From assembly GCA_046717125.1 (NCBI GenBank), contig JBKJVQ010000114.1, positions 1-11,300 of the forward strand: 11,300 bases of DNA, given 5' to 3'. The DNA is from JBKJVQ01 sp046717125 (GTDB lineage: Bacteria; Pseudomonadota; Alphaproteobacteria; Rhizobiales; Methyloligellaceae). Below are positions 1 through 6,763 of the stretch, piece by piece (within the stretch, counting starts at the first letter, position 1; each line of letters starts with the position of its first letter). The position numbers and the translations under genes were made by a program. Under the pieces are notes generated by a model. The model saw nothing but the letters and a program-made list of their open reading frames with translations. It ran no database searches and was not told the DNA's origin.

Positions 1-989
1 CCCACCATGATGCGGAAGGCGAAGAACGGGATCAGCGGGTTGGGCCGGTCTTCGGGGGCGAAGGATTTCAGCCCGCGCACCTCGCCGTCGAGAGAATGAG
101 TAAGGATCAGCGAGCCCAGCTTCGGCACGGCGATCTCGAAATGGTTTTTCTCTTCCGCCGCGTCCGGGATCGCGAACAGGACCAGCGGCGCGCCCGTGCG
201 CGTCTCCCAATGTCCTTCCATCGCCGCGATCTTGGCGGGCTGGTGCTCCAGCGTATTGATGCCGTGAAAATCGCCGATCACGGCCTGCAGCGGCGCGAGC
301 CATACGATGATCGAAAGCGCCATGGTCAGCATGATGCGCCCCTCCCGCTCGTTGCGGCGCTCATAGAGATACCAGGCGCCGATCGCACCCACGGCGAAAG
401 CGGTCGTCAAATACGCCGCGGCCAGCATATGGGCGAGACGGTAGGGGAAGGAAGGATTGAAGATCACTGCCCACCAGTCGGTCGGGTGGAACAGGCCCTG
501 AGCATCGATCCTGTACCCGGCGGGCGTCTGCATCCAGCTATTGGCCGAGAGGATCCAGAAGGCGGAGATCGCCGTGCCGAGCGCCACCATGCCGGTTGCG
601 AACAGATGCACCGGGCCGGGCACCCTGTTGCGCCCGAACAGCATGATGCCGAGAAAGCCGGCTTCGAGGAAGAAGGCGGTCATCACCTCGTAGGAAAAGA
701 GCGGCCCAAGCACGTTGGCGGTGCGGTCGGTGAAGGTGCTCCAGTTGGTGCCGAGCTCGTAGGAGAGGACGACGCCCGACACGACGCCGAGGCCGAACGA
801 GACGGCGAACATCCTGGTCCAGAATTTCGCGATCTCGAGATAGACCGGCTTGCCGGTTCGGATATGCAGGATCTCAAGCACGAACAGCCACGCCGCGAGG
901 CCGATCGTGAAGCTCGGGAAGATGATGTGGAACGAGATGGTGAAGGCGAACTGGATGCGCGACAGGATTACGGGATCAAGTCCGTCCAT
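1..989 (-). CDS. cydA: Cytochrome bd-type ubiquinol oxidase subunit I, short-Q-loop (CIO) type; 3' end outside the window
   Basis: Integral membrane subunit that oxidises quinol and carries the hemes of a bd-type terminal oxidase, which reduces oxygen to water without proton pumping. The first 329 codons are visible; the gene runs off the left edge, where cydB would be expected. The start ATG at 989 has an AAGGGG ribosome site 8 bases upstream. Conserved residues line up with E. coli CydA (recalled numbering in brackets): H21 (H19), E101 (E99), E109 (E107), H187 (H186), K253 (K252), E258 (E257). The quinol loop reads GINTLEHQPAKIAAMEGHWE, typical of CioA proteins. R326 and M328 in FRIMVG fit the E. 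coli R391/M393 heme b558 site; reaching them about 65 residues early means the long Q-loop insert is absent. This supports a cyanide-insensitive-type oxidase, although cyanide resistance itself cannot be read from sequence. It lies downstream of the photolyase gene, 108 bases away on the same strand. Confidence 0.93.
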   Translation of the reverse strand, partial: MDGLDPVILSRIQFAFTISFHIIFPSFTIGLAAWLFVLEILHIRTGKPVYLEIAKFWTRMFAVSFGLGVVSGVVLSYELGTNWSTFTDRTANVLGPLFSYEVMTAFFLEAGFLGIMLFGRNRVPGPVHLFATGMVALGTAISAFWILSANSWMQTPAGYRIDAQGLFHPTDWWAVIFNPSFPYRLAHMLAAAYLTTAFAVGAIGAWYLYERRNEREGRIMLTMALSIIVWLAPLQAVIGDFHGINTLEHQPAKIAAMEGHWETRTGAPLVLFAIPDAAEEKNHFEIAVPKLGSLILTHSLDGEVRGLKSFAPEDRPNPLIPFFAFRIMV

Positions 990-1023
990 CGAAAACCCCT
1001 TGCGCGAATCGAACGCGGTGAGA

Positions 1024-1101
1024 GTAGCCCGGATGAAGCGTCAGCGAAATCTACGGAGCCGAACAACGACAAGAAGTCGCTCACCGCGACATCCGAGCTA
1101 C
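1024..1101. repeat. Imperfect inverted repeat between photolyase and cydA
   Basis: GTAGCCCGGATG at 1024-1035 is matched by CATCCGAGCTAC at 1090-1101, a 12-base inverted repeat with one mismatch (a G-T pair in RNA). The spacer is 54 bases. The right arm includes the TAG stop codon of the photolyase gene. The GTAGCCCGGATGAAGCG string resembles an intergenic repeat that I recall as common in Bradyrhizobium-like genomes, so this may be a decayed copy. No T-run follows either arm, so it is not a classical terminator. Confidence 0.5.
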
Positions 1102-2540
1102 GCGCGCTTGATTTTTTGGTAAGCGGCAAGCGCCCGGTCGCGGCCTGCCGCCAAGTCGACAATCGGTTTCGGATAGGTCTCGCCGAGTACGACGCCCGCC
1201 TCGGCGAGCACGTCGTCCGAACCGCCCCATGGAGCATGGATATGGGCTTCAGGCAATTTGGCGAGTTCCGGAACGAAGCGCCGCACATAGTCTCCGGACG
1301 GATCGAATTTCTTGCCCTGCAGGACCGGGTTGAACACCCGGAAATAGGGCGCGGCGTCCGCGCCGGAGCCTGCGACCCACTGCCAGTTGGCGGCATTGTT
1401 CGCAAGGTCGGCATCGACCAGGCAGTCCCAGAACCAGTCCTGACCCTTCTGCCACGGGATCAGCATGTGCTTGGTCAGGAATGACGCGACGATCATGCGC
1501 ACGCGGTTGTGCATCCAGCCCGTTTCCCAGAGCTGGCGCATGCCGGCATCGACGATCGGATAACCCGTCTGGCCCCTGGTCCAGGCGCGAAACCCCGCCT
1601 TGTCCTTGCGCCACGGGAAGTTCGCAAACTCCTCCTTCCACGGATCGGCTGGAAGGTCGGGCCAATGAAACAGGAGCTGCCGGCAGAAATCGCGCCATCC
1701 GAGTTCGCGGATGAAGGCCTCAGCGCCCTTGTCCCATTCGCCGCCCCGCTGCCCAGCGACGTGCAGCGCGGCGCGCCAGCAATCGGCCGGCGAGATTTCG
1801 CCGAAATGGAGATGCGGTGACAGACGCGACGTGCCCTTCCGGTCGGGCCGGTTGCGCTCGTCGGGATAGTCATCGAGCGCCTCCTCGAGGAAGCGTCCGA
1901 GCGCCTTGCGCGCGCCGTCCTCACCGGGCGTCCAGGCATCGCGCAGACCGCCAGCCCAGTCAGGCTTCGTTGGCAACAGGTTCCAGTCGTCCAGCGCGTT
2001 GTTCTCCGGAGACTTGGCGAAGGCCAGATTGCGCGGGACCTGATGCGCGGCCCCCGGGTCTGCCTGCTGCCGTAACGCCTTCCAGAACGGCGAAAACACT
2101 TTGTACGGATCGTCCAATCCCGTCCGAATCGCCTCTGGCTCCGTCAGCATCCCGCCCCCGAAACGCCGGCAACCGATGCCCTCCTGGTCCAGCGCCGTTC
2201 GCAATGCGGTCTCGACCTTCACGGCCCACGACTCGTAGCAGCGCGTGAAGTACACGCTACGCGCGCCGGTTTCTTTGGCGAGGCCGCGCAGGATTTTGGT
2301 GGCGTTACCGCGCAGCAGGGTCAGGTGACCGCCGCGAGCCTTAAGGTCCGTCTGCAACGCCGCGAGACTGTGATGCAGCCACCACCGGCTTGCCCCGCCC
2401 CTGCGCCAACGCCCGGGACTCTCATCGTCCAGCACATAGACGGGCAGCACCGGCGCGTCGGTCGCGGCAGCGCACAGGGCGGCATGGTCGCGCAGGCGCA
2501 AATCCTGCCTGAACCAGACGATGATGGGATCGTTCGCCAA
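1098..2540 (-). CDS. phr: Deoxyribodipyrimidine photolyase (class I CPD photolyase)
   Basis: Flavoprotein that uses blue/near-UV light to split cyclobutane pyrimidine dimers in DNA. The protein has 480 residues, normal for class I. It opens with PIIVWFRQDLRLRDHAAL, the start of the antenna-binding alpha/beta domain. The C-terminal FAD domain contains RLSPHLHFGEISP, E279 and W282 in ELGWRDF (matching E. coli E274/W277), TGYPIVDAGMRQLWETGWMH, and NWQW with W386 and W388 (matching W382/W384), followed by DAAPYFRVFNP. The start is TTG at 2540: the codon just before it is a TAA stop and no ATG lies near the conserved N-terminus. No clear Shine-Dalgarno sequence is visible. The gene diverges from the rpoE-chrR operon. 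In Rhodobacter sphaeroides the photolyase gene phrA belongs to the RpoE regulon, so a role in the same light-stress response is a reasonable inference. The type (CPD rather than 6-4) is inferred from class I motifs. Confidence 0.95.
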   Translation of the reverse strand: MANDPIIVWFRQDLRLRDHAALCAAATDAPVLPVYVLDDESPGRWRRGGASRWWLHHSLAALQTDLKARGGHLTLLRGNATKILRGLAKETGARSVYFTRCYESWAVKVETALRTALDQEGIGCRRFGGGMLTEPEAIRTGLDDPYKVFSPFWKALRQQADPGAAHQVPRNLAFAKSPENNALDDWNLLPTKPDWAGGLRDAWTPGEDGARKALGRFLEEALDDYPDERNRPDRKGTSRLSPHLHFGEISPADCWRAALHVAGQRGGEWDKGAEAFIRELGWRDFCRQLLFHWPDLPADPWKEEFANFPWRKDKAGFRAWTRGQTGYPIVDAGMRQLWETGWMHNRVRMIVASFLTKHMLIPWQKGQDWFWDCLVDADLANNAANWQWVAGSGADAAPYFRVFNPVLQGKKFDPSGDYVRRFVPELAKLPEAHIHAPWGGSDDVLAEAGVVLGETYPKPIVDLAAGRDRALAAYQKIKRA

Positions 2541-2851
2541 TTAATCTTACGCGAAGGCCGCGCCCATCACCAAACTCGCCTGAAGCAGTTGAGGGTGCGG
2601 GCCGCTCCCGCCTCCCGGGAAGCAGCCCGCGTCGTGGCGGGGCGGACCCTCCCCACCACAGGCCGGCGCGGATAAACCGATGGAAATCCGCAAAATGCGC
2701 AAGCGCTCGTCGAAGACGGGGGTGTAAGACCGCGCGGCCGGCATGGGCATTACGAACGAAGCCAGGGTTGAGTTCATTGGCCTTGGTAACATCTGCGTTT
2801 TTCGCCGCCTCCCCCTTTCCGCAAAGGAATAGTGCAGGCAGGTTCAATCGA
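2541..2851. other. Intergenic region between divergent photolyase and rpoE genes
   Basis: No convincing gene is seen. A minus-strand frame of 81 codons (2792 down to 2547) ends 6 bases before the photolyase TTG. It has no good ribosome site and its product, rich in Gly, Pro and Arg, resembles no family I know, so it is probably not a gene. A stem with 9-base arms at 2634-2642 and 2651-2659 (one mismatch, 8-base loop) lies in what would be the photolyase leader and has no T-run. The minus strand has TAAGAT right before the photolyase start, but no matching TGATCC at 17-19 bases. Confidence 0.5.
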
Positions 2852-2880
2852 TGATCCGAATTCCCGCGATCCGCGTAAAC
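2852..2880 (+). promoter_or_regulatory. Predicted RpoE (ECF11) self-activated promoter
   Basis: TGATCC at 2852-2857 is followed after exactly 18 bases by TAAAC at 2876-2880. This fits the TGATCC plus TAAGA-like pattern known for Rhodobacter sphaeroides RpoE promoters. Transcription would start near 2886, just ahead of the ribosome site at 2889. Its place immediately upstream of rpoE-chrR is where autoregulation by this sigma factor family is expected. Confidence 0.7.
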
Positions 2881-2888
2881 ATTTCGAT

Positions 2889-2893
2889 GGAGG
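2889..2893 (+). promoter_or_regulatory. Ribosome binding site that fixes the rpoE start
   Basis: GGAGG at 2889-2893 lies 7 bases before GTG 2901. It favours this start over the in-frame GTG at 2832, which lies upstream of the predicted promoter, and over ATG 2919. Confidence 0.75.
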
Positions 2894-2900
2894 TTCGCAG

Positions 2901-3500
2901 GTGGAACCGGCCACGATCATGACGGGGACCGGTCGGACGGATCGCCCGGGTGGGTTTCAGGGCTTGATGGCTGAGATGTTGGCGCGCGTGGCCGCTGCGC
3001 GCGACGCAACCGCCTTTGCCGAGCTGTTCGATTATTACGGACCGCGGGTTAAGGCGCTCATGGTCAGGAGCGGGGCGAGCGCGGACGTCGCGGAGGATCT
3101 GGTGCAGGAGACCATGCTGATCGTCTGGCGCAAAGCCGGTCTCTACGCGCCCGAGCGCGGTCTCGTCTCGACCTGGATTTTCCGCATCGCGCGCAATCTT
3201 CGCGTTGACCGCTTAAGGCGGCGCGGGCCCCAATATTACGCCGACATGGACGAGGTCTGCGAGGAGGGTGCACCGGCCGAGGCGGAGACCGAGGTTGAGC
3301 GGGCCGAGGAGAAGCGCGCGGTCGAGGCGGCGCTGACGACACTACCTCCCGACCAGCGCGAGATCATCGAGCTCGCGTTCTTGCGCGGCTTGACCCAGAC
3401 CGAGATCGCACAGCGCCTGTCCTTGCCGCTCGGCACCGTGAAATCGCGCATGCGCCTGGCCTACGCCAAGCTGCGCTCTGCGCTGGAAATATTGAGATGA
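2901..3500 (+). CDS. rpoE: ECF sigma factor, RpoE/ECF11 type (singlet-oxygen response)
   Basis: Alternative sigma factor that directs RNA polymerase to stress genes once released from ChrR. The protein has 199 residues from GTG 2901. Region 2 covers about residues 40-110 (ELFDYYGPRVKALM, ADVAEDLVQETMLIVWRKA, STWIFRIARNLRVDRLRR). An acidic linker follows, then region 4 (about 147-199) with LPPDQREIIELAFLRGLTQT and the helix-turn-helix TEIAQRLSLPLGTVKSRMRL. No extra C-terminal domain is present. The frame is open back to GTG 2832, but that extension would contain the predicted promoter and lacks a good ribosome site. The stop codon overlaps the chrR start in an ATGA, showing translational coupling. 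In Rhodobacter this sigma factor responds to singlet oxygen made by photosensitisers; the assignment here rests mainly on the ChrR partner and the TGATCC promoter. Confidence 0.93.
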   Translation: MEPATIMTGTGRTDRPGGFQGLMAEMLARVAAARDATAFAELFDYYGPRVKALMVRSGASADVAEDLVQETMLIVWRKAGLYAPERGLVSTWIFRIARNLRVDRLRRRGPQYYADMDEVCEEGAPAEAETEVERAEEKRAVEAALTTLPPDQREIIELAFLRGLTQTEIAQRLSLPLGTVKSRMRLAYAKLRSALEILR

Positions 3501-4159
3501 GTATTCGCTTCCATCCTGATCCCTCGACGCTGCTGAGCTATGCGGCGGGCGCTCTCGACGAAAGCCACGCTCTGGTAATTGCCTCGCATCTCGATTGGTG
3601 CCCTGACTGCCGGCGCGTGATCGCCGATGGCGAGTTGATCGGCGGCCTGCTGCTCGACCGGATTGAGGCTCAGGATCTCAAGGCAGGCGCGCAGACGCGT
3701 GTGATGCAGGCCTTGGAGAAGGTTGGTCAGCCAGGCATCACCCTGCCGCTCGGCGGGCCCGACCCGGGCGACATCGTCCTGCCCCGGCCGCTGCTCCGTG
3801 TCCTGCCTGCGCCACTCGACGAACTTCCGTGGCGGCGTATCGCCAAGGGCGTTTCACTCTACAACGTCAAGCTGTCGCCCGAGGCGCAAGGCCAGTTTCG
3901 CATTTGGAGGCTTGCGCCGGGCAAGGAGACGCCGGAACATGGTCATGGTGGAACGGAGATCACCATGATCCTGAAAGGCGCCTATGCCGACCGCATCGGA
4001 ACATTCGCCCGCGGCGACGTCGAGGACCTTGGCGACGATATCGAGCATCAGCCGATCGCGACCGATGCTGAGGAATGCATCTGCATGATCGCTTCCGACA
4101 AGCCGACCAAATTCAAGAATCTCTTACCGCGCCTGTTGCAGCCGATCCTGAGAATCTGA
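3497..4159 (+). CDS. chrR: Anti-sigma factor ChrR (zinc anti-sigma domain plus cupin domain)
   Basis: Cytoplasmic zinc protein that holds RpoE inactive and releases it under singlet-oxygen stress. The protein has 220 residues. The N-terminal anti-sigma domain has H6, H31, C35 and C38 (SHLDWCPDC), the same positions as the zinc ligands of Rhodobacter sphaeroides ChrR as I recall them. The C-terminal cupin domain has H148, H150 and E154 (PEHGHGGTE) and H184 (DIEHQP), each shifted by +7 from the Rhodobacter ligands H141, H143, E147 and H177. All ligands of both metal sites are therefore present, so this is an intact singlet-oxygen-type anti-sigma factor rather than the short form lacking the cupin domain. 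It starts within the rpoE stop codon (ATGA) and ends 1 base before the next gene. No membrane segment is seen, as expected for ChrR. Confidence 0.94.
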   Translation: MSIRFHPDPSTLLSYAAGALDESHALVIASHLDWCPDCRRVIADGELIGGLLLDRIEAQDLKAGAQTRVMQALEKVGQPGITLPLGGPDPGDIVLPRPLLRVLPAPLDELPWRRIAKGVSLYNVKLSPEAQGQFRIWRLAPGKETPEHGHGGTEITMILKGAYADRIGTFARGDVEDLGDDIEHQPIATDAEECICMIASDKPTKFKNLLPRLLQPILRI

Positions 4160-4160
4160 G

Positions 4161-4973
4161 GTGGAACGCCCTGCGTCCTGGCGCGTCGCCTGGATTACCG
4201 GCGCGTCGAGCGGCATCGGTCTCGAACTTGCGCGGCAGCTGGCCGCGATGGGCGTCTTTGTCGCCGCCACCGGGCGATCGGTCGAAAAGCTCGAGGCGCT
4301 CGCGGGCGCGCATCCGAACGTGACGCCCTTTCCTGCAGACGTGACCGACTCCGGCGCCATGATGGAATGCGCGCGCGCGGTCGAGGAAAAACTGGGTCCC
4401 ATCGACCTCGCCATTTTCAGCGCTGGAATTTATCACGCAGGCCCGGCCGAAACGACGCCTCCGGCAACCTACTTCAAATCCTTCGAGATCAATGTCGGCG
4501 GCGTCCTCAATGCGTGGTTGGCCGTGCGCGATCACATGCTGTCGCGCAAGGCGGGGCAGGTTGCCTTCATATCGTCCGTCGCGGGTTATCGCGGCCTGCC
4601 GAGGCAATCGGCTTACGCCCCCACCAAGGCGGCGCTTATCAGCCTCGCCGAAACCCTTCGCGCCGAACTCGAGCCCGAGGGCGTTCTGGTCAGCGTCGTC
4701 AATCCCGGCTTTGTCGAGACGCCCATGACGGCGGGCAATCCGCGGCCAATGCCGTATATCGTCAAGGCGGACGACGCGGCGGCGCGCATTCTGCGAGGGC
4801 TGGCGAAGAAGAAATTCGAGATTGTTTTTCCGTTCCGCATGGCGCTGTACATGAAGCTGCTCCGCCGCGCGCCCTATCTCCTCTTCTTTCCGATCGCCCG
4901 AATGATCGACGCGCGCCAGGCTGCCGGAGCGGCGGATCCGAAGGCCACGCTCGGCGACCGGTCAGGCGGCTGA
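4161..4973 (+). CDS. Short-chain dehydrogenase/reductase (SDR), third gene of the rpoE operon
   Basis: NAD(P)-dependent oxidoreductase of the classical SDR family; substrate unknown. The protein has 270 residues. The cofactor motif TGASSGIG is at 13-20 and a Gly-Arg pair at 38-39 after beta-2 hints at NADP(H). The catalytic set is N111, S139, Y152 and K156 (YAPTK). The C-terminal part has a hydrophobic/basic stretch (KLLRRAPYLLFFPIARMI, near 230-250) that may touch the membrane and suggests a lipid-like substrate; that is inference. The start is GTG 4161, one base after the chrR stop, with GAG just upstream, so it is co-transcribed and probably translationally coupled. Its place behind rpoE-chrR suggests a role in repair of or adaptation to singlet-oxygen damage, perhaps in lipid modification. 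The operon seems to end here: a repeat begins 39 bases later. Confidence 0.9.
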   Translation: MERPASWRVAWITGASSGIGLELARQLAAMGVFVAATGRSVEKLEALAGAHPNVTPFPADVTDSGAMMECARAVEEKLGPIDLAIFSAGIYHAGPAETTPPATYFKSFEINVGGVLNAWLAVRDHMLSRKAGQVAFISSVAGYRGLPRQSAYAPTKAALISLAETLRAELEPEGVLVSVVNPGFVETPMTAGNPRPMPYIVKADDAAARILRGLAKKKFEIVFPFRMALYMKLLRRAPYLLFFPIARMIDARQAAGAADPKATLGDRSGG

Positions 4974-5012
4974 CCGCGGGGCGACTGTCTGCATCGATCG
5001 CCGCGAATTGTG

Positions 5013-5120
5013 CTAGATCACGATGACTTTGGTCGACCAAAAGTCATGAACGTGATCGATTCCAATAGTTTGAGCATGATGTCGTCCGAAAACCGCTGCA
5101 CACTTTTCGGCATCATGCTC
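5013..5120. repeat. Double-hairpin intergenic repeat, copy 1 (upstream of znuC)
   Basis: This 108-base element can fold into two hairpins. Hairpin A (5016-5057) has outer arms GATCACG and CGTGATC and inner arms around the palindrome GGTCGACC, with GAA bulged. Hairpin B (5072-5120) has outer arms GAGCATGATG and CATCATGCTC and inner arms CCGAAAA and TTTTCGG. It matches copy 2 (6764-6876) in the same orientation with only five substitutions outside the loop of hairpin A. It ends 13 bases before the znuC start. I recall this repeat as widespread in Bradyrhizobium-like genomes; its role is unknown to me. Confidence 0.9.
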
Positions 5121-5133
5121 TAGTTCTCCCGCC

Positions 5134-5961
5134 ATGAGCCACGTCACAGCACAAGCCCCCGCGCCTCCATCCAGGGCGCCGCTGATCTCGGCGCGCGCGC
5201 TGACATTCTCGCGCGCCGGCCGCATGCTGCTCGAAGCCATCGACTTCGATGTCGGCCCGAAAGAGATCGTCACCATCATCGGGCCGAACGGCGCGGGGAA
5301 AACGACGCTGGTCCGGCTTCTGCTCGGCTTGCTCGGGCCCGACCGGGGCATGCTGACCCGCAAACCCGGGCTGCGGATCGGCTATCTGCCGCAGCGCTTT
5401 GAGATCGATGCAACCGTGCCGCTCTCCGTCCGGCGCTTCCTGACGCTCGTTCGGCGCGCGCCCGATACCGCCCTTATGTCGGCGCTTGAGGAAGTCGGCG
5501 CGGCGCACCTTGCGGATGCCTATGTCTCGAACCTGTCCGGCGGTGAGTTCCGGCGCGTCGCGCTGGCCCGCGCGCTGATCGGCGACCCGCATCTCCTCGT
5601 GCTCGACGAGCCGGTGCAGGGTGTCGACATGGCCGGGGAAGCCGCGCTTTACAAACTCATCGCGCGGCTCAGGGACGAGCGCGGGCTCGGCATCGTGCTC
5701 GTCAGCCATGACCTGCACGTCGTGCTGGGCGCGTCCGATCGCGTCGTTTGCCTCAACCGGCATGTCTGCTGCGAAGGCGCGCCGGACTCGGTCGCGGCCC
5801 ATCCCGAATATGCGAGGCTGTTCGGGCCGGAAGCCGCCAAAGCCTACGGCGTCTATGTGCATCGTCACGATCACGCCCACGATCTTGCCGGTGAACCGGT
5901 CGGACCGGCAGATCATGACCATGATCACCGCGCTCATCGCCACGACGAGGCGCATCGTTGA
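5134..5961 (+). CDS. znuC: Zinc ABC transporter ATP-binding protein ZnuC
   Basis: Cytoplasmic ATPase that drives high-affinity zinc import with the permease ZnuB and a periplasmic ZnuA. The protein has 275 residues. Walker A GPNGAGKTT is at 50-58, the signature LSGGE at 134-138, Walker B LLVLDE at 154-159 (catalytic E159), and the switch histidine is H192. The tail from about residue 243 is very rich in histidine (10 His in the last 33 residues, for example HRHDHAH and DHDHDHRAHRH), a common feature of zinc transport ATPases and a likely zinc-binding or sensing segment. The start ATG 5134 follows the repeat by 13 bases and has no clear Shine-Dalgarno sequence. The stop codon overlaps the znuB start. 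Manganese as the substrate is possible from the family alone, but the His-rich tail favours zinc. No Zur-like palindrome was found upstream. Confidence 0.93.
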   Translation: MSHVTAQAPAPPSRAPLISARALTFSRAGRMLLEAIDFDVGPKEIVTIIGPNGAGKTTLVRLLLGLLGPDRGMLTRKPGLRIGYLPQRFEIDATVPLSVRRFLTLVRRAPDTALMSALEEVGAAHLADAYVSNLSGGEFRRVALARALIGDPHLLVLDEPVQGVDMAGEAALYKLIARLRDERGLGIVLVSHDLHVVLGASDRVVCLNRHVCCEGAPDSVAAHPEYARLFGPEAAKAYGVYVHRHDHAHDLAGEPVGPADHDHDHRAHRHDEAHR

Positions 5962-6746
5962 TCGACGATTTCGTGTTGCGCGCCGCCGCCGCCGGTGTCG
6001 GCGTCGCGCTCGTGTCCGCACCGCTCGGCTGCTTCATCGTCTGGAGGCGGCTGTCCTATTTCGGCGCGACCATCGCTCATGGCGGCCTGCTTGGCGTCGC
6101 GCTCGGCTTCCTGCTCGGCATCGATCTGACGCTGGGGGTTGCTGTCACCGCGATCGTGCTGGCCGTTCTCCTTATGGGCCTAGAACGCCAGCGACTGCTC
6201 CCGTCCGACGCGCTGCTCGGCATATTGAGCCACGCCGCTCTCGCGCTCGGGCTGATTTTCGCAGGCCTCCTCGTTGGCAAGCGGCTCGATCTGATGGCTT
6301 ATCTTTTCGGCGACATCCTCGCTGTGTCGGAGCGCGATCTTTACTGGATCTGGGGCGGTGGTGCGGTGGTCATGGCCATGGTCGCCGCGCTGTGGCGGCC
6401 GCTGCTGGCGCTGTCCGTGCATCCCGAACTGGCGCAGGCCGAAGGTGTGCGGCCGCGCCTTGTCGAGGCTGCCTTCGTCGTGCTTCTCGCGTTCACCGTC
6501 GCGGCGGCAATGAAGATCGTCGGCATTCTTCTGATCACCTCGATGCTGGTCATCCCTGCGGCGACTGCCCGGCCCTTCTCGAAAACGCCGGAGCAGATGG
6601 CGATCGGCGCTGCGCTGATCGGCGCGTTGTCGGTGCTGATGGGGCTGGGGTTCTCGCTGGTCAGCGACGTTGCGACCGGCCCCGCGATCGTGGTCGCTTC
6701 CGCGCTCCTGTTCGCGCTCTCCCTGTTTGCGACCATGCGGCGATGA
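5958..6746 (+). CDS. znuB: Zinc ABC transporter permease ZnuB
   Basis: Inner-membrane channel of the zinc importer, working as a dimer with ZnuC. The protein has 262 residues, almost entirely hydrophobic with roughly eight membrane helices, the usual size of the metal-type ABC permease family. The N-terminal pattern PLGCFIVWRRLSYFGATIAH, with a polar H in the first cytoplasmic loop, and GILSHAALALGLIF are typical of ZnuB. The start is TTG 5958, overlapping the znuC stop (TTGA), with GAGG 7 bases upstream at 5947-5950; a GTG at 5973 is a weaker alternative. No znuA or zur lies in the window, so the binding protein must be encoded elsewhere or beyond the view. The gene is followed 17 bases later by the second copy of the repeat. 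Confidence 0.93.
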   Translation: MIDDFVLRAAAAGVGVALVSAPLGCFIVWRRLSYFGATIAHGGLLGVALGFLLGIDLTLGVAVTAIVLAVLLMGLERQRLLPSDALLGILSHAALALGLIFAGLLVGKRLDLMAYLFGDILAVSERDLYWIWGGGAVVMAMVAALWRPLLALSVHPELAQAEGVRPRLVEAAFVVLLAFTVAAAMKIVGILLITSMLVIPAATARPFSKTPEQMAIGAALIGALSVLMGLGFSLVSDVATGPAIVVASALLFALSLFATMRR

Positions 6747-6763
6747 GCCCCGTTCTGGCAGGC

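Noticed and set aside
96..1484. Plus-strand frame of 462 codons
   Set aside because: It is antisense to cydA and the photolyase, Arg/His/Gly/Glu-rich, and has no recognisable domain: a shadow of high GC content.
2547..2792. Minus-strand 81-codon frame upstream of the photolyase
   Set aside because: No ribosome site at a useful distance, low-complexity Gly/Pro/Arg content and no recognisable family; kept only as a possible coupling frame.
3517..3545. TGATCC inside chrR as a second RpoE promoter
   Set aside because: No TA-rich -10 element at about 18 bases; it lies in well-supported coding sequence.
5113..6021. Minus-strand frame of 302 codons opposite znuC
   Set aside because: Antisense shadow; the His/Arg-rich start merely mirrors the His-rich tail of znuC.
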